Source: Vesta saturnalis (Eukaryota; Arthropoda; Insecta; Coleoptera; Lampyridae). From it: a stretch of DNA of 64,000 bases. The notes beneath the pieces are model-generated. The model made no database searches. It was not told the origin of the DNA and saw nothing but the letters and a program-made list of their open reading frames with translations. The stretch spans positions 12,136,001 through 12,200,000 of the forward strand of contig JARFJB010002087.1 in the NCBI GenBank assembly GCA_036346205.1. The letters are read 5' to 3'. Shown one piece after another: positions 1-14,000 of this stretch; the stretch's first letter is position 1; each line of letters opens with the position of its first letter. The position numbers were made by a program, and so were the translations under genes.

Positions 1-480
1 AAAACAGGCAACATTGTCAAAACAAAAAAAATAATCCATGTCGGAATAACGTTTATATACATGTTAACTTAAAAAAAAATTCTTTGGAAATTTTTTGCCG
101 CTAAATTACGTGTCGTATCAAAAAATTGCATAGAACATAAAGTATTTTTATATCTTTCAAATATGCAGCTATTTTAGAAATATTTGATTAAAACCAAAAA
201 CTGCCCCTTACAAACCCTTCTCTTCACCGCTGGATTTTTTCCAAAATCTAATCAGCTCCAAGCGAAATGAAAACCAAGCTTAAATACAAAATTTTAAATA
301 CATAGTCATTTTCGTTCTGGACATCATGGTCGATCTTAGCGAAACTTGGCCAAAAGTTGTAAAATAAGCTAATAAGTCGATTTAGTGATAGTGAAAAGTT
401 GATTGCATATGTGTAACTAGCTTGGAAGGTAAAAATAGCTAAAGCAAATATAGACAAGCTATATATTTTTGAAAAGGAAG
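1..480 (+). repeat. Dispersed repeat, copy A (partial)
   Basis: This stretch matches 23993-24560 in the same orientation: a shared opening (aacaggcaacattgt), the segment around ccaaaatctaatcagctcc and the block gatctt...ttggccaaaagttgtaaaat. It has no convincing coding sequence. Copy B carries an extra CA-rich stretch that copy A lacks. The repeat starts before the window edge, so its true length is unknown. I do not recognise the family; it lies in the 3' part of the BAG6 locus. Confidence 0.6.
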
Positions 481-518
481 TTTTAACGTCTGTTCATGTA
501 TGCAGTAATATACAGATA

Positions 519-691
519 CAGGGTGTTCCAAATATATAGTTGGTTAAAAAACCTTATTTGTCATTCATTTGTTTTTTCTGATAACAGATTCTAATAATTT
601 GACACGATTCTTAAACTTTTGTATAAAACTTTTTTTGTTATCTACAAAAACAAAGTCCCTAGGAGCTGTTTAATTATGAGGAAAGACCCTG
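519..691. mobile_element. 173-bp MITE with CAGGGTG ends
   Basis: A short non-coding element flanked by TA on both sides. The left end reads cagggtgttcc and the right end, read inward, cagggtctttcc. TA duplication and CAGGGTG-like ends match the larger mariner-type elements in this window (10841, 6931), so this is most simply a miniature derivative of that superfamily. The interior is AT-rich and uninformative. Confidence 0.5.
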
Positions 692-1054
692 TATATTAAA
701 TTGGTTTAAGGTTCATGCTCAAAACACCTTACTATAAGAATAACTTGCAATATAATATAAATACCAGAAATGCTCTCAAACAAAATGTAATATTGTCCTA
801 GTTAAGATATATGGTTACCCAGAAAAATATTCACTTCACAGGTCTAAAACTATACAATTTATTATCAACGGATTTTGGTTTAAAGCCCTATTGCTTGATA
901 ATTATTATATACAAACCTGTTGAACAACTATAATTAAATAAAATAAAGAATTTAGTAGAATTTCATGTAATGTGTTGGATTCACATTCTTTACTTTGCAA
1001 AATAATGAACAATTACTAATTAAATTTCTGTGCACATAATTAATCACTACTTAC
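692..1054. other. BAG6 intron sequence, nothing else seen
   Basis: AT-rich sequence downstream of BAG6 exon 13. No coding potential, repeat or RNA gene recognised. Confidence 0.4.
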
Positions 1055-2096
1055 CAAATGATCTAAAAATGGTTGTAATTCAGTTAGTAATCTATCAACA
1101 CCTCTATCAATTCCAGCTGTTCCTTGACATCCATCAAGCACACGATATAAAAAGAAGTTGCGAAGTTGTGTTCTAATACGACCTAATGGTTCTAAACGTC
1201 CATTATTTATTTGAAGCACATCACTAAAGAAATATTTAATCTATAAAAATTTAATATAGCAAATAAAAATAATCTACCTTATAGTCAAATTACGAGACAA
1301 CAACATTATTAAATCAGAAAAAATACTTTCTCCTTCTGTGTGATTTTCTTCAGAAAATTGCTGAAGTAATTGTGAAATGGTAGGTGCTGGTGTTCGAAGA
1401 AAAGTACTATCAGATAAGTTCTAAAAACAGGCAATTAATTATTTTTTAATCAGTTTAAATATTTTGTTACCATATGTTCTAAATTTGATACCCAACGTGG
1501 AGGTAAAGTAGTAACATTTGGTACTGTGGAAGTATTTGAAGCAGTTGGTGATGGAGCAGCTTGAGTAGTATATGCATTGTGTACGGTATTAATAATACTT
1601 CTCATAATATTATATAGCGGATTATTTTGTTCGGTATTACGTTGTTCAGCACTACCTTCAGCACTTTGGTTGGAATTAAATGTTTGGTTTGGTTGAGGTA
1701 TAGAAGTGGTATGTGGAAGTCGTCTTCTAGTTACATGATGTGAATTACAAGGAAGGAATGGATCAAAACCTTGCATAGCATGTTGTGCTAAATGCACATG
1801 AGGCCGTGCAGTTGATCTTGTGTGTGTAGCTGTTGTAGGTTGAGTTTGTGTATTTCCACGTGCTTGTGAATTTTGAAATGGATTAACACGAGCCGCTCCT
1901 CCATTTGAAGTAACAGCAGTACTTGTTTGTGAATCAGTAGTTGCTGCTTCTGATTGAGGAGCACTTGGAGTGGTAGAACCAGATACAACCGTTGTAATGT
2001 TACCTGCTCCTTGAGCTCCTCTGTTTATTAATTGTCCTGCCATTTGCATTATTGATTGTATCAGTTCAGGTGGAGGATTTAAAGCGCCTTGCAGAA
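1055..2096 (-). CDS. BAG6: BAG6 exons 11-13: central region
   Basis: Exon 11 (2096-1471, 626 nt) starts LLQGALNPPPELIQSIMQMA, contains a His-rich piece (HVHLAQHAMQGFDPFLPCNS) and ends WVSNLEHM. Exon 12 (1420-1278) gives NLSDSTFLRTPAPTISQLLQ. Exon 13 (1223-1055) gives SDVLQINNGRLEPLGRIRTQ and ends FLDHL at a gtaagt donor. The ctttag acceptor at 1224-1229 was chosen because it keeps frame; the acceptor near 1243 would lead into stops. Later exons are beyond position 1. Confidence 0.85.
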
Positions 2097-5000
2097 CTAT
2101 AAATGACAAAATGAGAAAAACTTATAAAAAATAATAACAATTATGGCTATTTGTAGTGATGTAGTGATGCTGATAATTTTAGTGTGACATACTTATCATT
2201 AAAATTAATTTGAACAGCAAGACATACTTTGACCTGCTTCATTGAATATTTAGTATTGGGTTAAAGGGTTAGAATGAAACAGTTAATTAGACAAGAAACC
2301 CTTTGAATTTATATTTTATATAGAATAACAAATATTATTTACCGTCACTGTGGCATGATTTATTATATATACAATATATTTGTACAACCTTTAGAAAAGA
2401 AAAGATAGAACACTGTATTAAAAATGAAAAAGGTAATTGATTGACTGATGTTTTTGTGGAAAACATAAGTACCTCGGTTTCATGTATCTTGTAAGCTGTT
2501 GTTAACTGTTATCAACGAAATTCCTATTTTTAAACTTCATCAATCATTACATACCAAAATGTAACCAAAATCTTCAAACAAAAAATATTTTTGGAAATTC
2601 TCCATAATATTGTGGTTATTGAAATATCTATTTAAAAATCCTATTGTCCAAGAAAATGTCTCCCGCTTATTGTATAGTATAACCACATGCAGTTAATGTT
2701 TCTCATTTTTAAAATAAACTACTTTTTAATATAAAAAAATATCCAAATGGTAATTAAGCATAATTTTGAAGCATTTCTCATGTGAGAGTCGAACTTTACC
2801 TTATAAAAAAAGCCCAATAGCTTTCTCTCGCATTTGCTTAACAAATAGCTATGATTTTCGTTTTGTACTGTTTAAACACAAATTAAAAAAATTGATAGCA
2901 ATATATCGCACAATAGCTTCATGTACGACTGAGCTACATAATTCCCATGTTTCCTCAATTTTGGTTTAAAAATAATATATTTATACAAGGGTAGAGTAAA
3001 CCGCCGTGAAAAATCTTGCAACGACCAATCATATGAAATTTACTGTATTAAAACAATTACTCAATTAATAACCAGCAAAATTTACAAAAAAAAAATTGAC
3101 CCCACTGTTTGAGTTAGAAGTCTCTAAAATGAGATGTCAGGACATTTAACTCTGATAGCATTTATAGTGACTGTAGAAAGATACACCAATAAGTAAATAA
3201 TTCAAAAAGTACAATAAACAATCTTTACGAAGTTTTACTTCTGCATCAAGACAAATGTGCCTTTAACAAAAATATAGCTATATATTAATCTTTCTTTCAC
3301 ACGACCAACACTTTCTGAATAACTTACGTTCATTAGCCTGATTTGCGCCTACAAAAGCAGTTTCCAAAGAATCAATTGTAATACTTTCAGGAGTAACTTC
3401 CATAAAGAACTCAACAGGATTATTTATAGTTCCTGGTTGATTACTGTTGGTAGTATTATCAGTAGCAGTTTGATCAGATCCCACCGTATTATTACCTTGA
3501 AGCTCGTCCATGTTGGAACCTACGAATGAATTTGTAAATTCCTATACATAATATGATAGGTTCATTACTAAATTGAATATTGGTTGTTCCGTTTGTTGCA
3601 GAAGCAGCATTCGAAGCAGCGGCACGTAACTGATTTATAAGATCCTGAAAACATGTTTGAAAATTTACAGCATGCTTATGAAAATATTTAATTAACAACT
3701 TTATCTAAATTTTCAAAAGTTTTGAATCAAAACAATATATTTAACTAAGTGACGTAATGCAAGTTTATAAACTTTTCGGATATTTACATGCAATTAGTAC
3801 ATGTTTCAACTCAGAACTTTTATACTTACAGAATTTACAAGTGGAACATCTCTATTATTGTTATTGTTAGAGTTCATAGATGATCTATCAATATTAATGG
3901 TAGCCGCTTGTCCTTGTGGAATATGAAATGCTTCAACTCTTACTCCTGCTCCTGGTATAAGTGGAAAACCAACCATTGTTGGTTGCAGAGGTGGAGCACT
4001 AGAAGGTGTGGTGTTACTTGTAGTTGTTGTTGTATTTGTATCTGTTCCATTAGTTGTTGATGGCTGTGTTGTAGGTACTCTATTAGCATTTGCACGATCA
4101 GATGAAAAGTTAAACTGTGCCTACAAATTCAAAAAATAGTTTTAACGTATGTATTTTATAAAGAAATGCATTAATACTTGTCAAATGTTGATACAAATTG
4201 TATGGTAAAAAACTTCAAATTAGAAATGGGAGGATAATAAATAGTAACTGCATTATTCACATATAGATTTTATTGTAAAAACAAGCGACAAATTTAAGGT
4301 CACTTAAAGATGTTTCAAACCCATTATCATTTTCCGGAGTATATACCTTATGTTGTTGGTTGGTTAATGATAACAATGAATCGCTTCACAATTCTATGCA
4401 AATGGTTAATGCCTTCAATAAATATTTTAGCAGTGTATACCTACCCTACTCAAATATATGCAGCCTCCGAATAAAATATGTCAATAATAAATATTTTTGA
4501 TATAACCTCAGATGAAGTTGAGTTAGCTCTCCACAAAATAAAGTAGAAGTTAACCTCAGGGCCAGACCAAATCCCTAGCTGGATTATTAAAGATCTTTCT
4601 CCCATACTTATTATACCTCTACTTATCATTTTTAATCTAGCTGTCAAATCTTTTACCTTTCCTGATTACTGGAAATTAGCGCGGATTTGTCCAATATTCA
4701 AATGTGGTGACTATACAAAGATCTGTAATTATAGACCGATTAGCATAATTTCCAATTTTGCAAAAATATTGGAAAATATACTATATACACCCATCTACCG
4801 TAAAGTGTGTCAGTACATTTCTATTACCCAGCATGACTTCATAGAACATCACTCTACTGTGACCAACCTTGCTTCTTTTACCCAATTTGTTTCTCAAGCC
4901 TTGGACAATCATCAACAAGTACACATGCTGGAGTTTGCCAAAGCTTTTGACAAAATTGACAATGCGATCATTATTAGTAATAAGTTAGATAGCTTTGGAC

Positions 5001-8000
5001 TCAGATTCTCTAAAAAATTTTTTTAAATACTATCTAACAGACAGATACTCATATGTACAACATAACAATTTTAAATCGGATACTTCACTAGTTATGTCGG
5101 GAGTCCCACAGGGATCTAACTTACGTCCTCTTTCGTTAGTAGTAGATCGAAAAAAATGGAGGAGTTGGATTGTGGAACAGTATAAAGCGCTATAAAGACA
5201 TAAGGGAAGAGAAAAAGAAGAGGAAGAAGAAGTCATCTTAACTTCATATCTTGCTGTCAACATACAAGGTGTAAAATTGGTGCGCAATTCTTATGTTGCT
5301 TCGTAACTATTTTAGATAGAGAAAATCTTCAAATATGAAAGTTGTGTAGTAGCTTCTTCTCCATAACCTAAAAATATCTACAATTCTAAAGAGGTTGCAT
5401 TTTCGGATACCAGTATCCAACTTAAATATTTTAAATTGAACACCCTGTATATTTGTCATCAATTGCCATCTGGTATTGTCTTATTTTTTTAATTAGGATC
5501 TGCCGTTACAGTTATTCAATTTCTTAGGAAAAAATATGACGTACGCCAATGAATAAAATGTGCAGTGCCTACATTGTCACAGATTAATGAAAAATATTAT
5601 GTCAAACGTTTGTCAAGTTCGTCTACTGTCATCCGAAAAATTAAAAGTTAAATTCCGTTGTACAGTAACTCAATATTTCGATTGGCCATTACTCAATATT
5701 TTTAAATAGAGCATCCTGTATTTTCTAAGTGATTCAGATATACATTAACTTTCGATTTTATATTGGGTTTCCTATATGTAAAGTTGACACTTTTTAAATT
5801 ATTGCAGTTTTAAGAAAAACAGGGCCATGTTATGCAAATTATAAAGAGGGCTGTGAAAGCAACTGCAAAAAACAAAAACAATTTTCTGTCATATTAATGC
5901 GCAGTAAATTAGCATTTGTATGTCGTACTGCATAAGTTCAATGTTTTGTGCATCAGAATGAATTTTTCTAGGGAAGAGTGTGTTGATATGATCCATATAT
6001 TAGGAGAATGTGATCAAAACTGTCTTCTTGCATCCTGCAGCTATGCTCACAAGTATTCTGACAAAAGACATCCATCTGAAGTTAGCTTCGAAAGACTCAA
6101 AGGGAGGTTTGAAATAACAGGCAGCGTTAATTATACAAAATGTACGCGTGCAAGACATCTAACCAATGAGGAAAATGTATTAATGGTTGTTGCTGCAGTG
6201 GTTGAAAATCCTCACCAGTCCACTCTCAACAAATTGTTGATGCAAGTAATACATCTGTACACCATATTTTGAAAAGTAATAATTTCCATCCCTGCCATAG
6301 CATCACATAGCCTAAAATTACAATTTGCATAACACGGTCCTATTATTCTTAAAACTGAAATAATTTTTAAAATGTCAACTTTAGGTATAGTAGACGCAAT
6401 ATAAAATCGAAAGAGAATTTATTTCTTTATCTGAATCACTTACAAAATACAGTGTGTTCCATTTGAAAAAATTGAATTATGGCCAATCGAAATATAAAGT
6501 TATTGTACCACCGTAGTAAATACCCTGTGCAACGGAATTTAACACAATGCAGATTTTATTCATTGCATTTGCATACGTCATTTTTTCCTAAAAAGTTTAA
6601 CTCTGTAACGGTTGATCCTAATTAAAAAAAAAACAAAATATTGCCAGATAGGCAATTGATGAAAGAATAAGAATATTTAAAAATATACATATTTTCATAT
6701 TCAAGATTTTTCTCTACCTAAAATAGTTACAGAGCAACATAAGAATTACGCACTAATTTTACACCCTGTATGATTGAATGAGCCACATAAAGGGTTAAAT
6801 TAGAGAAAAGATGTATAACATAATAAACATATTGGTTTCACAAAAATAGAATTTCATGTATATGAAACATTTGAACTCCAATACCTCAAAAGCAATAAGA
6901 AAAATTTTACACACACACAAATTTTGTATACTGAGTGATTTCTAACCTACGGAGGAAACTGAAAGGGCAAGTAGAAGGGATCAAAATACAGTTGTTTTTT
7001 AAAAACAACTTAAATCGAACGCTAATAATAAGAAAGTTACAACGGTGTAATGTTCTTATAGCTTCTTTATAAAATATGGAATCAACATAAGTTTTGAATT
7101 CAAATTTGGAATATTTGAAAGTTAAATAAACAAAGTTCACTTAAAATTTTAATAAAACTTTTAATTTAACTTTTACTTTAATTGTTGTTATTGACTTATT
7201 GATTAATTATTGGTTACTAATTCATATGAAACGGTGAATTACAGTAAGGAAGAATATGTAGATATGATAATGGTGTATGGAGATGCTGAAGGAAATGCTG
7301 AACGTGCAAGGCTTATGTATTTGGCATGATTTTTATTATTCATGCATACCTACTGTAAAAATAACACTACTACAAAATTAATTTATCAGAGTGTGTGTCA
7401 ACGGCACTCAATAAGTGAGCTTCAACTTATAAGAACTTTAAACTGTTGTAACTTTTTTATTATTACCATTTGATCTAAATTATTTTAAAAACAGCTTTAT
7501 TGTGACCCCTTGCCCCTTTAGTTTCATCAGTAGGTTATACATCACCCTGTATCTCTGCTATGATAGGCTAAGCTTCAACTTACATTATTGAAACTACACT
7601 TACTCCCTTAATTATTAAAATGTAAATCGCTCAGAACCAAGGCAAATTTTAGATTCACTTTACAGTTACAAAAATTATTATTTAATTAAATTTGGATAAA
7701 AGTTTTTCTTAAAGATACACAAATTCTGATACTTTCATTGGATAAAAATATTTCCTTGCTCTTCTACGCCATAAGCGCATTATTTAATATACAATATATA
7801 TTTATGCACTTTTATAAAATTTAACATATGTTACTGATAATGGCGGAAAATTAATACCACCAGGACACAGCCTGTCCTTAGCAATACCAACCCACATCTA
7901 CAAATACTGTTAACCTTCACCGAATAGCACAATATTACACATTGGAAAAACTTTAAACACATCATCATTTGTAGTATCAAACATGTCAATGAACGTCAAC

Positions 8001-11000
8001 TTATTGAAACTAAACTATTTTTGAAAAGAAATTGTGTCACATATCCAAAAGCTATATTACAGCATTAACTTTCACTTATAATCTCCCTAGTGCTTGGATT
8101 ATTTCCAGAAATTTTTTCGAGTCACAAATGTTTTGAAAATTACCCCTTACCTTCGACTCGGGATAATTTTCTCAAAACATTCGTGAACGAGAAGAAATTT
8201 CCGGTAATTAATTCAAGCACGTGGGGGATTCAGTAAGAAAATATCTCAAGATTATCCGTTGCTATTGACGACGGGAGATTTCTGCTCTCGTCGTTATTGA
8301 CGACGGCACAGAATAAAATATAATCAGAATGAAAGCTTGGGTAATCTTGAGGATCTGCGCATCTTGCTAGCGCACGTCTATTCCGCCATGTTTTGGTAGT
8401 AGATCAGTGGCAGCGGCGCAGAATATTATTTCGGTAATGCGACACAGTAGTAGCGCTTGGTTTATACAGATTGTGGTGCATCTAAATGCGAATAAATACA
8501 GTTTTGTGGAATTACTTTTATAAACTTCCGAATTAAAATATGAATCAACCAAAACGCAAGGCAGGGATGACTTGTGTCGCGAAAAATTGCAATAACAAGT
8601 CTTATAATTGCGACTTGTCATTTTTTAGTTTTCCGCAAGATGAAGCAAGGTGAAGATATTAATATATTATATATTAATTATAAATATTAAAAACTGTGAC
8701 CTTCAGGAAAGATGCGTGAAATTTTCCTAAACACTAAAGTTTTTAGTTAAGCTAGCAGGAATTGGATACCTATTTGTTTTGCATTAAATTTATTTAAAAG
8801 TGATTACGTTTTTAAACAAGGTGATAATGTATGTACGAATTAATTTTTGTCTTTTACGCATATGAAGGTCACAATTCTTAATATTTACATTAGAATATAT
8901 GTATTTTAAAATTCAGTTCATGCGATCAATCAAATTTTAATCCATTTCAGAATATCTAAAATATTTCAATTTTTTTCTTGTTTTTACAATTAATTAAGGG
9001 TAACAGTATGGCTATTTAATCAAAAAATGCCTTCAGGTTCATTCTTGTCAAGCATGTGAGTTATATGCGAATGAAGTGAGAAATTTAGACGACTCAAGAT
9101 TATTCTGCTTTTTCAAAGCTTACAAAAGTAGCGATGAAAATACATTTGGTAAACATGATGCCACCCGATAAATTTGTCTATTTCATAAGTTCACTTGAAG
9201 TAATATTTCTACAATACTTTGAACAGTTCAGTGTTTCATGTAAAATAATTGAAAAATTCATGTCACTATCAAACGATCAGTTTAAATTGGAACACCCATG
9301 TGAACAATTTCCAATTAATTATTTAATTAGGTTATACTTTAGAGTAAGATTATTTTCTACATTAAAAGACATTAATAGAAATTTCAGAGTAATTTCAAGA
9401 AACAAATTAATTATTTTGAAAAAGCAATAGGTACAATTATTTTTAATTTATGTTGGAAAGTTTGATGTTAATATTGTTTAATTTCGAACTTTCTACTTCT
9501 TTTTCAGCTAATAAAAGAATTGCTCTATCTTGTTGTGTTGTTTTTTTCACAAAAATTTGACTTTAATCGTTTAGTGAAAGATTCGTTATTCAATGCTTTA
9601 ATTTAATCAATGACTACAATTATAGGATCCAACCCTGTTAAATTTACTAAGCCAAACCTGTGTTCTACTACCAAAACATGGCGCAAGGTCATCCATTCTG
9701 TTTCAAAAAGATCAAAGGTGCCGCTTCAAGCTTTCCTTCTGATTATTTCTTATTCTGTGACGACAGGATATTTTCTGACTAATCATAATGAACAAAACAA
9801 CAGATTTTGATCTATTATTTTGTAACAAATGACCACATGATTAAAAAATTCTGTTTATAATCTTACAATATGTAATCTTCACTTTTGTGATTAAAAATCT
9901 CACTGGTAATGTACCTCCCATTGATTATTTATTCTCTTGCTTACTGTTTTATTATTTTGCTAAAGCTAGATCGTATAATACGTATAGTTCAAGTGCACAT
10001 GTACATAAATTAAAGCAAAATACAATAGGTACAATTAATATGATAAAATAAGTACACAGATCAAAATGATAATATGCAGAATTAAAATGAGATGAACTTA
10101 CTAGAGTGGAAAGCAAAGTCATGATAATAAGGATAGATTATTGTTAATGATGAAGGTAAATGTAGCAGAATAGTAGCACAAGATCGGAAGATTTGAAAGG
10201 AATCTTGATATCGCTATACTGTGATTATGGACTATGGAGTAATTTATATGAATGGATGGTCAAGAGATTAAGGCTTCAATTGGTACATTCTTGAAAATTA
10301 AAAAGTTGACTAACATTTGATAATATACTTTTAATGTATTTCACACATTTTAAAACAAATATAGTTAAACAAAATTTTTGAACAAGTATAAAAGATAAAG
10401 AGCTTGCGATCGGAAGGAAGACAACGATTTCACACTGTTAGATCACATACACCTCCACTGATTCAATGCTAGAAAGAAAGCTTAAATCCGTAGACATATA
10501 GGAACACCTAGTTTCTAGTTGGGAGAACATTGAAGATAGCAAAAAATCGCTTCCAAGCAGGAAAGCATGTTGGCAATTTCAAAGAGTTTCCAAAGTTCCC
10601 CAGTATTTCACCCAATAAAGAGGAAGAAGCAGGCAAGATAAAAGAGAACAGGATCAGCACGGAAATCTTCTATATCTCAGTCTTGCTTCACTTACGCAAA
10701 CATGATTGAATTTGGTGTAAAACTGCAAGTGAATTGTGAAGACTAATTCTATCACAGGTTAGGGGTTGCTGCAACCTTTCTAGGTAAGCATGCAATTACA
10801 TATTTTATTGCATTGGATCAAATTTTATATTTATTCTGTACAGGGTGGCGAAATTTCGATGTTTTAATAAGGAATCTCCTAAACTATAGTTCGTATGAAA
10901 AAATGAACGTCGCATTCTTGATCTCTTCTTTTTGAGAAAAACTTGGCTAACGTCTTTTGTTTTTGAGTTATGGGCAAAAATTCAGATTTTATGGCCAGAT

Positions 11001-14000
11001 CTCTGTTATTCTTGAAAACAGAAACAAACAATTTCTACGTTCTTCAGGCACTTTTTGATAAGAATGCAGTGGTGTAGTCAATTCTTTCAAAATATTACTG
11101 AAATTCGAGTTACAACATAAAGTTGTATTTTTTTTATATGGAATGCATAGTTGGCTATGGCATCAAGCAATTACTAATTTTTTTCTAATTCCAACGATAT
11201 ATTTTATCTGGGGTTAAATTATTCATTTTTACTGATTTTTAGCAAAAAATAGTTTTTTTGGGACATACAAATTTCACGTTTGGAGAAAAAATTGTTTTTA
11301 ACACAAGCAGGCTTGTATCATTTACAATCTTTCTGATAAAACAAAGTAGGTACCTTTCTGTCATTGCGTTGTTACAAACTGGCAATTTAATAATAATTGA
11401 TTGTTTATTATCACCTTAAAAGAGCAAAATATGGCTTTTGAAAATAATGTAAAAATGGATATGTTAGAATGTATATTCAAAATAATAATAATTCTGAAGT
11501 TGCAAGTGAATTCTATTTTAATCGTTACCCGGAAAGAAGACCGCTTAATAATTTTATTTTCAGATGGTTAAAAGAAAATCTCATTCATTATGGGACTTTT
11601 AACAAACAAAGAATAAAAACTTATAATATTGAAGGTGCTGAGGAAGTTGCCATCAATGTTATCAGAATGTTAGCTGCAAATCCTTCCATTTCAATCTGTC
11701 AAATTGAGGCTGACTCTGGTATAGGAAGAAGCCGAGCATTGTCAGTTCTAAAAAGATTTAAATTCATACCATATAAAATAACAAAACAACAACGTCTCCA
11801 CCCAACCGATCGTGCAATACGCCTAAAATTTTGTAATTGGTATCTTCAGCAAATAGAGCAAAATGCATTATTCTCAACAAATATTGTTTGGACTGATGAA
11901 GCATACATTAGTAGTGCCGGGATTTGCTATCGACACAACGAGCACTAATGGTCCGACATTAACCCGCACCGTACCATTGACGTGCAAAATCAGGGACGCT
12001 TCGGTTTTAGTGTTTGGTGTGCCCTATTCGGAAATCTCATTTTAGCCCATCACATTTATGAAAGAAAACAGATAGTTGAGGATTTTTTAGATAATTTACC
12101 GCGGAACATGACAAAACTTATATTTTCGACAAGATGGGACACCCCCTCACAATAGTAGAAACATCTTTGAATTGTTAAACATCCCTTTTCAAGAGAAATC
12201 GATAAGAACAAATTGACCTGTGAGGTGGTCACCACGTTCACCCGATTTAACGCCCCTAGATTTTTTCTTTTGGGACAATTTATATAAAAATGATACTAAT
12301 AATATAAACGAACTAATAAAAAATTTTATACAGCGTGTTAATTCCGTCTCTAATATTCATATTTACCACGAAATTCGGAATGTTTCAAAGCGATGTGAAC
12401 TATGTATTGCAAGTAATGGACATCAATTAGAAAGTTAAAAAAAAGTTGGGCACTAAATGGTTACGTAGCTAATACATAATAATAATAATTATTATTATTA
12501 TTTTGTAGTTTGTTTAACAGCAATAATTAGTTATTTGTTGTTGGTTTGTAAAAAAGTTACATAATGTATGAGGTTTTTTTAAAATAATTATTACTTTTGA
12601 TAAAACAGTATGTCCTAAAAAAATTGTTTTTGTAGTAAAAATGAATAAATTGACCCCGCTTGATATATATCGTTGGAATCAGAAAAAATACTATTCATGC
12701 CATGAAAGGATCGCTCTGCGTCATTAATTTATGAACCTAGCTACCCAAATTGTGTATCCTGTCATCTCACATCAAAGCGTCTTTAAAAATGGTTAGAAAC
12801 ATACTTGAAGTGCATTTGACACAATCGGCATATGTCTTTGAATAGTTTCATGCAATGAAAAGAGAAATAAAATACTCGTTGGTATTGTTTAACACACACT
12901 TTAATTCTAATTTGACTAACGCCGTAATTTTAGTACATAACCTCACTAACTTGCGTTCAAGAGGTAGGTAATATTTATTTTTATTTCACTACTACTAACC
13001 GCAAAATTACAGCGTGTGGCAAATGCTCCGGGAATATATGTGACCACAGTGAAGAATATGAAATCTCGCAGTAGATCTAATCCAATTTTATCCAGTTTAG
13101 ATAACAACCTCGAAAAAAAATGATCTGCCAGAAACATCCAAAATGTGCATTAGGAGTGCACTGTACCACATGTATGCACGAAGTGAGTACAATCTAACTT
13201 ACACATATTCTGAAATGATTGTATTTACAGAAAAGCATGTCACAGCTTTAAATGCTGAACTTCGTAATAAGTCATGTTTTATTAAGTGATAGAAATTTAA
13301 ATTGTGCATTACACACATAAGGATTCAAGTTCAAAACAGACTCTAATTGTAGAGCTTTAATTAAAACTGAACTTTATTCACTTATTAAATTTCGGCAAAT
13401 AGAGAAAAGGTATGAGGTAGATAAAATAATTAGATGATATGGACATGAAGTGTTACGATTGTCACCGTATCATTGTGAATTTAATATAAGTGAACTCATA
13501 TGGACACATACAAAAGGGTACTACGATAAACACATTGGAAGGGATGTTATTGCAATGTGGAACGAAGCATTGCAGTAATGTAACCAAACTGCTTGGTCTA
13601 ATTGTGTGCAGCACACAGAAAATAATATAAATGTTAGACATTACAGTTGATGAGATGATGCGGAACTATTGCGAAAGTTCTGATACGGATAGCGACTAAA
13701 AATTTAGTAGTTTAAGTTTATTTTTACAACATAACAGTGTAGGTAATAGAAAAGGATGTGTTGATTTTTGTAATATAATTATTCTGTGTAGTTACTGAAC
13801 TCTCAATGAATTACACTTAAATATGTCAAGCCAATAAATTTCGTTTTAGTTATTTATTTAGTATAACATAGATCATGTATGGTATCATTTAATAGGAGCT
13901 GTAATAATGGTAACTATAATAAAATCTGTTTGCTAAAAGGATATAAATTCACTTTATTCTTGGTTATTATTAGATTATTGTTTCGCTCTAAAGATATAAA

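Larger units (their letters stand above)
8227..9790 (+). mobile_element. THAP/P-element-like transposon, internally deleted
   Basis: Inverted arms at about 8227-8405 and 9660-9790 share cgccatgttttggtagtaga exactly (8383-8402 against 9664-9683) and an imperfect outer block (acggcacagaata..atcaga.. against tcgtcacagaata..atcaga..). Between them are a THAP-like first exon at 8540 and a C-terminal-like piece at 9134-9430. At 1.6 kb this is far shorter than an intact P-type element, and the central catalytic region is gone. Family assignment rests on the THAP motif plus the inverted ends. Confidence 0.55.
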
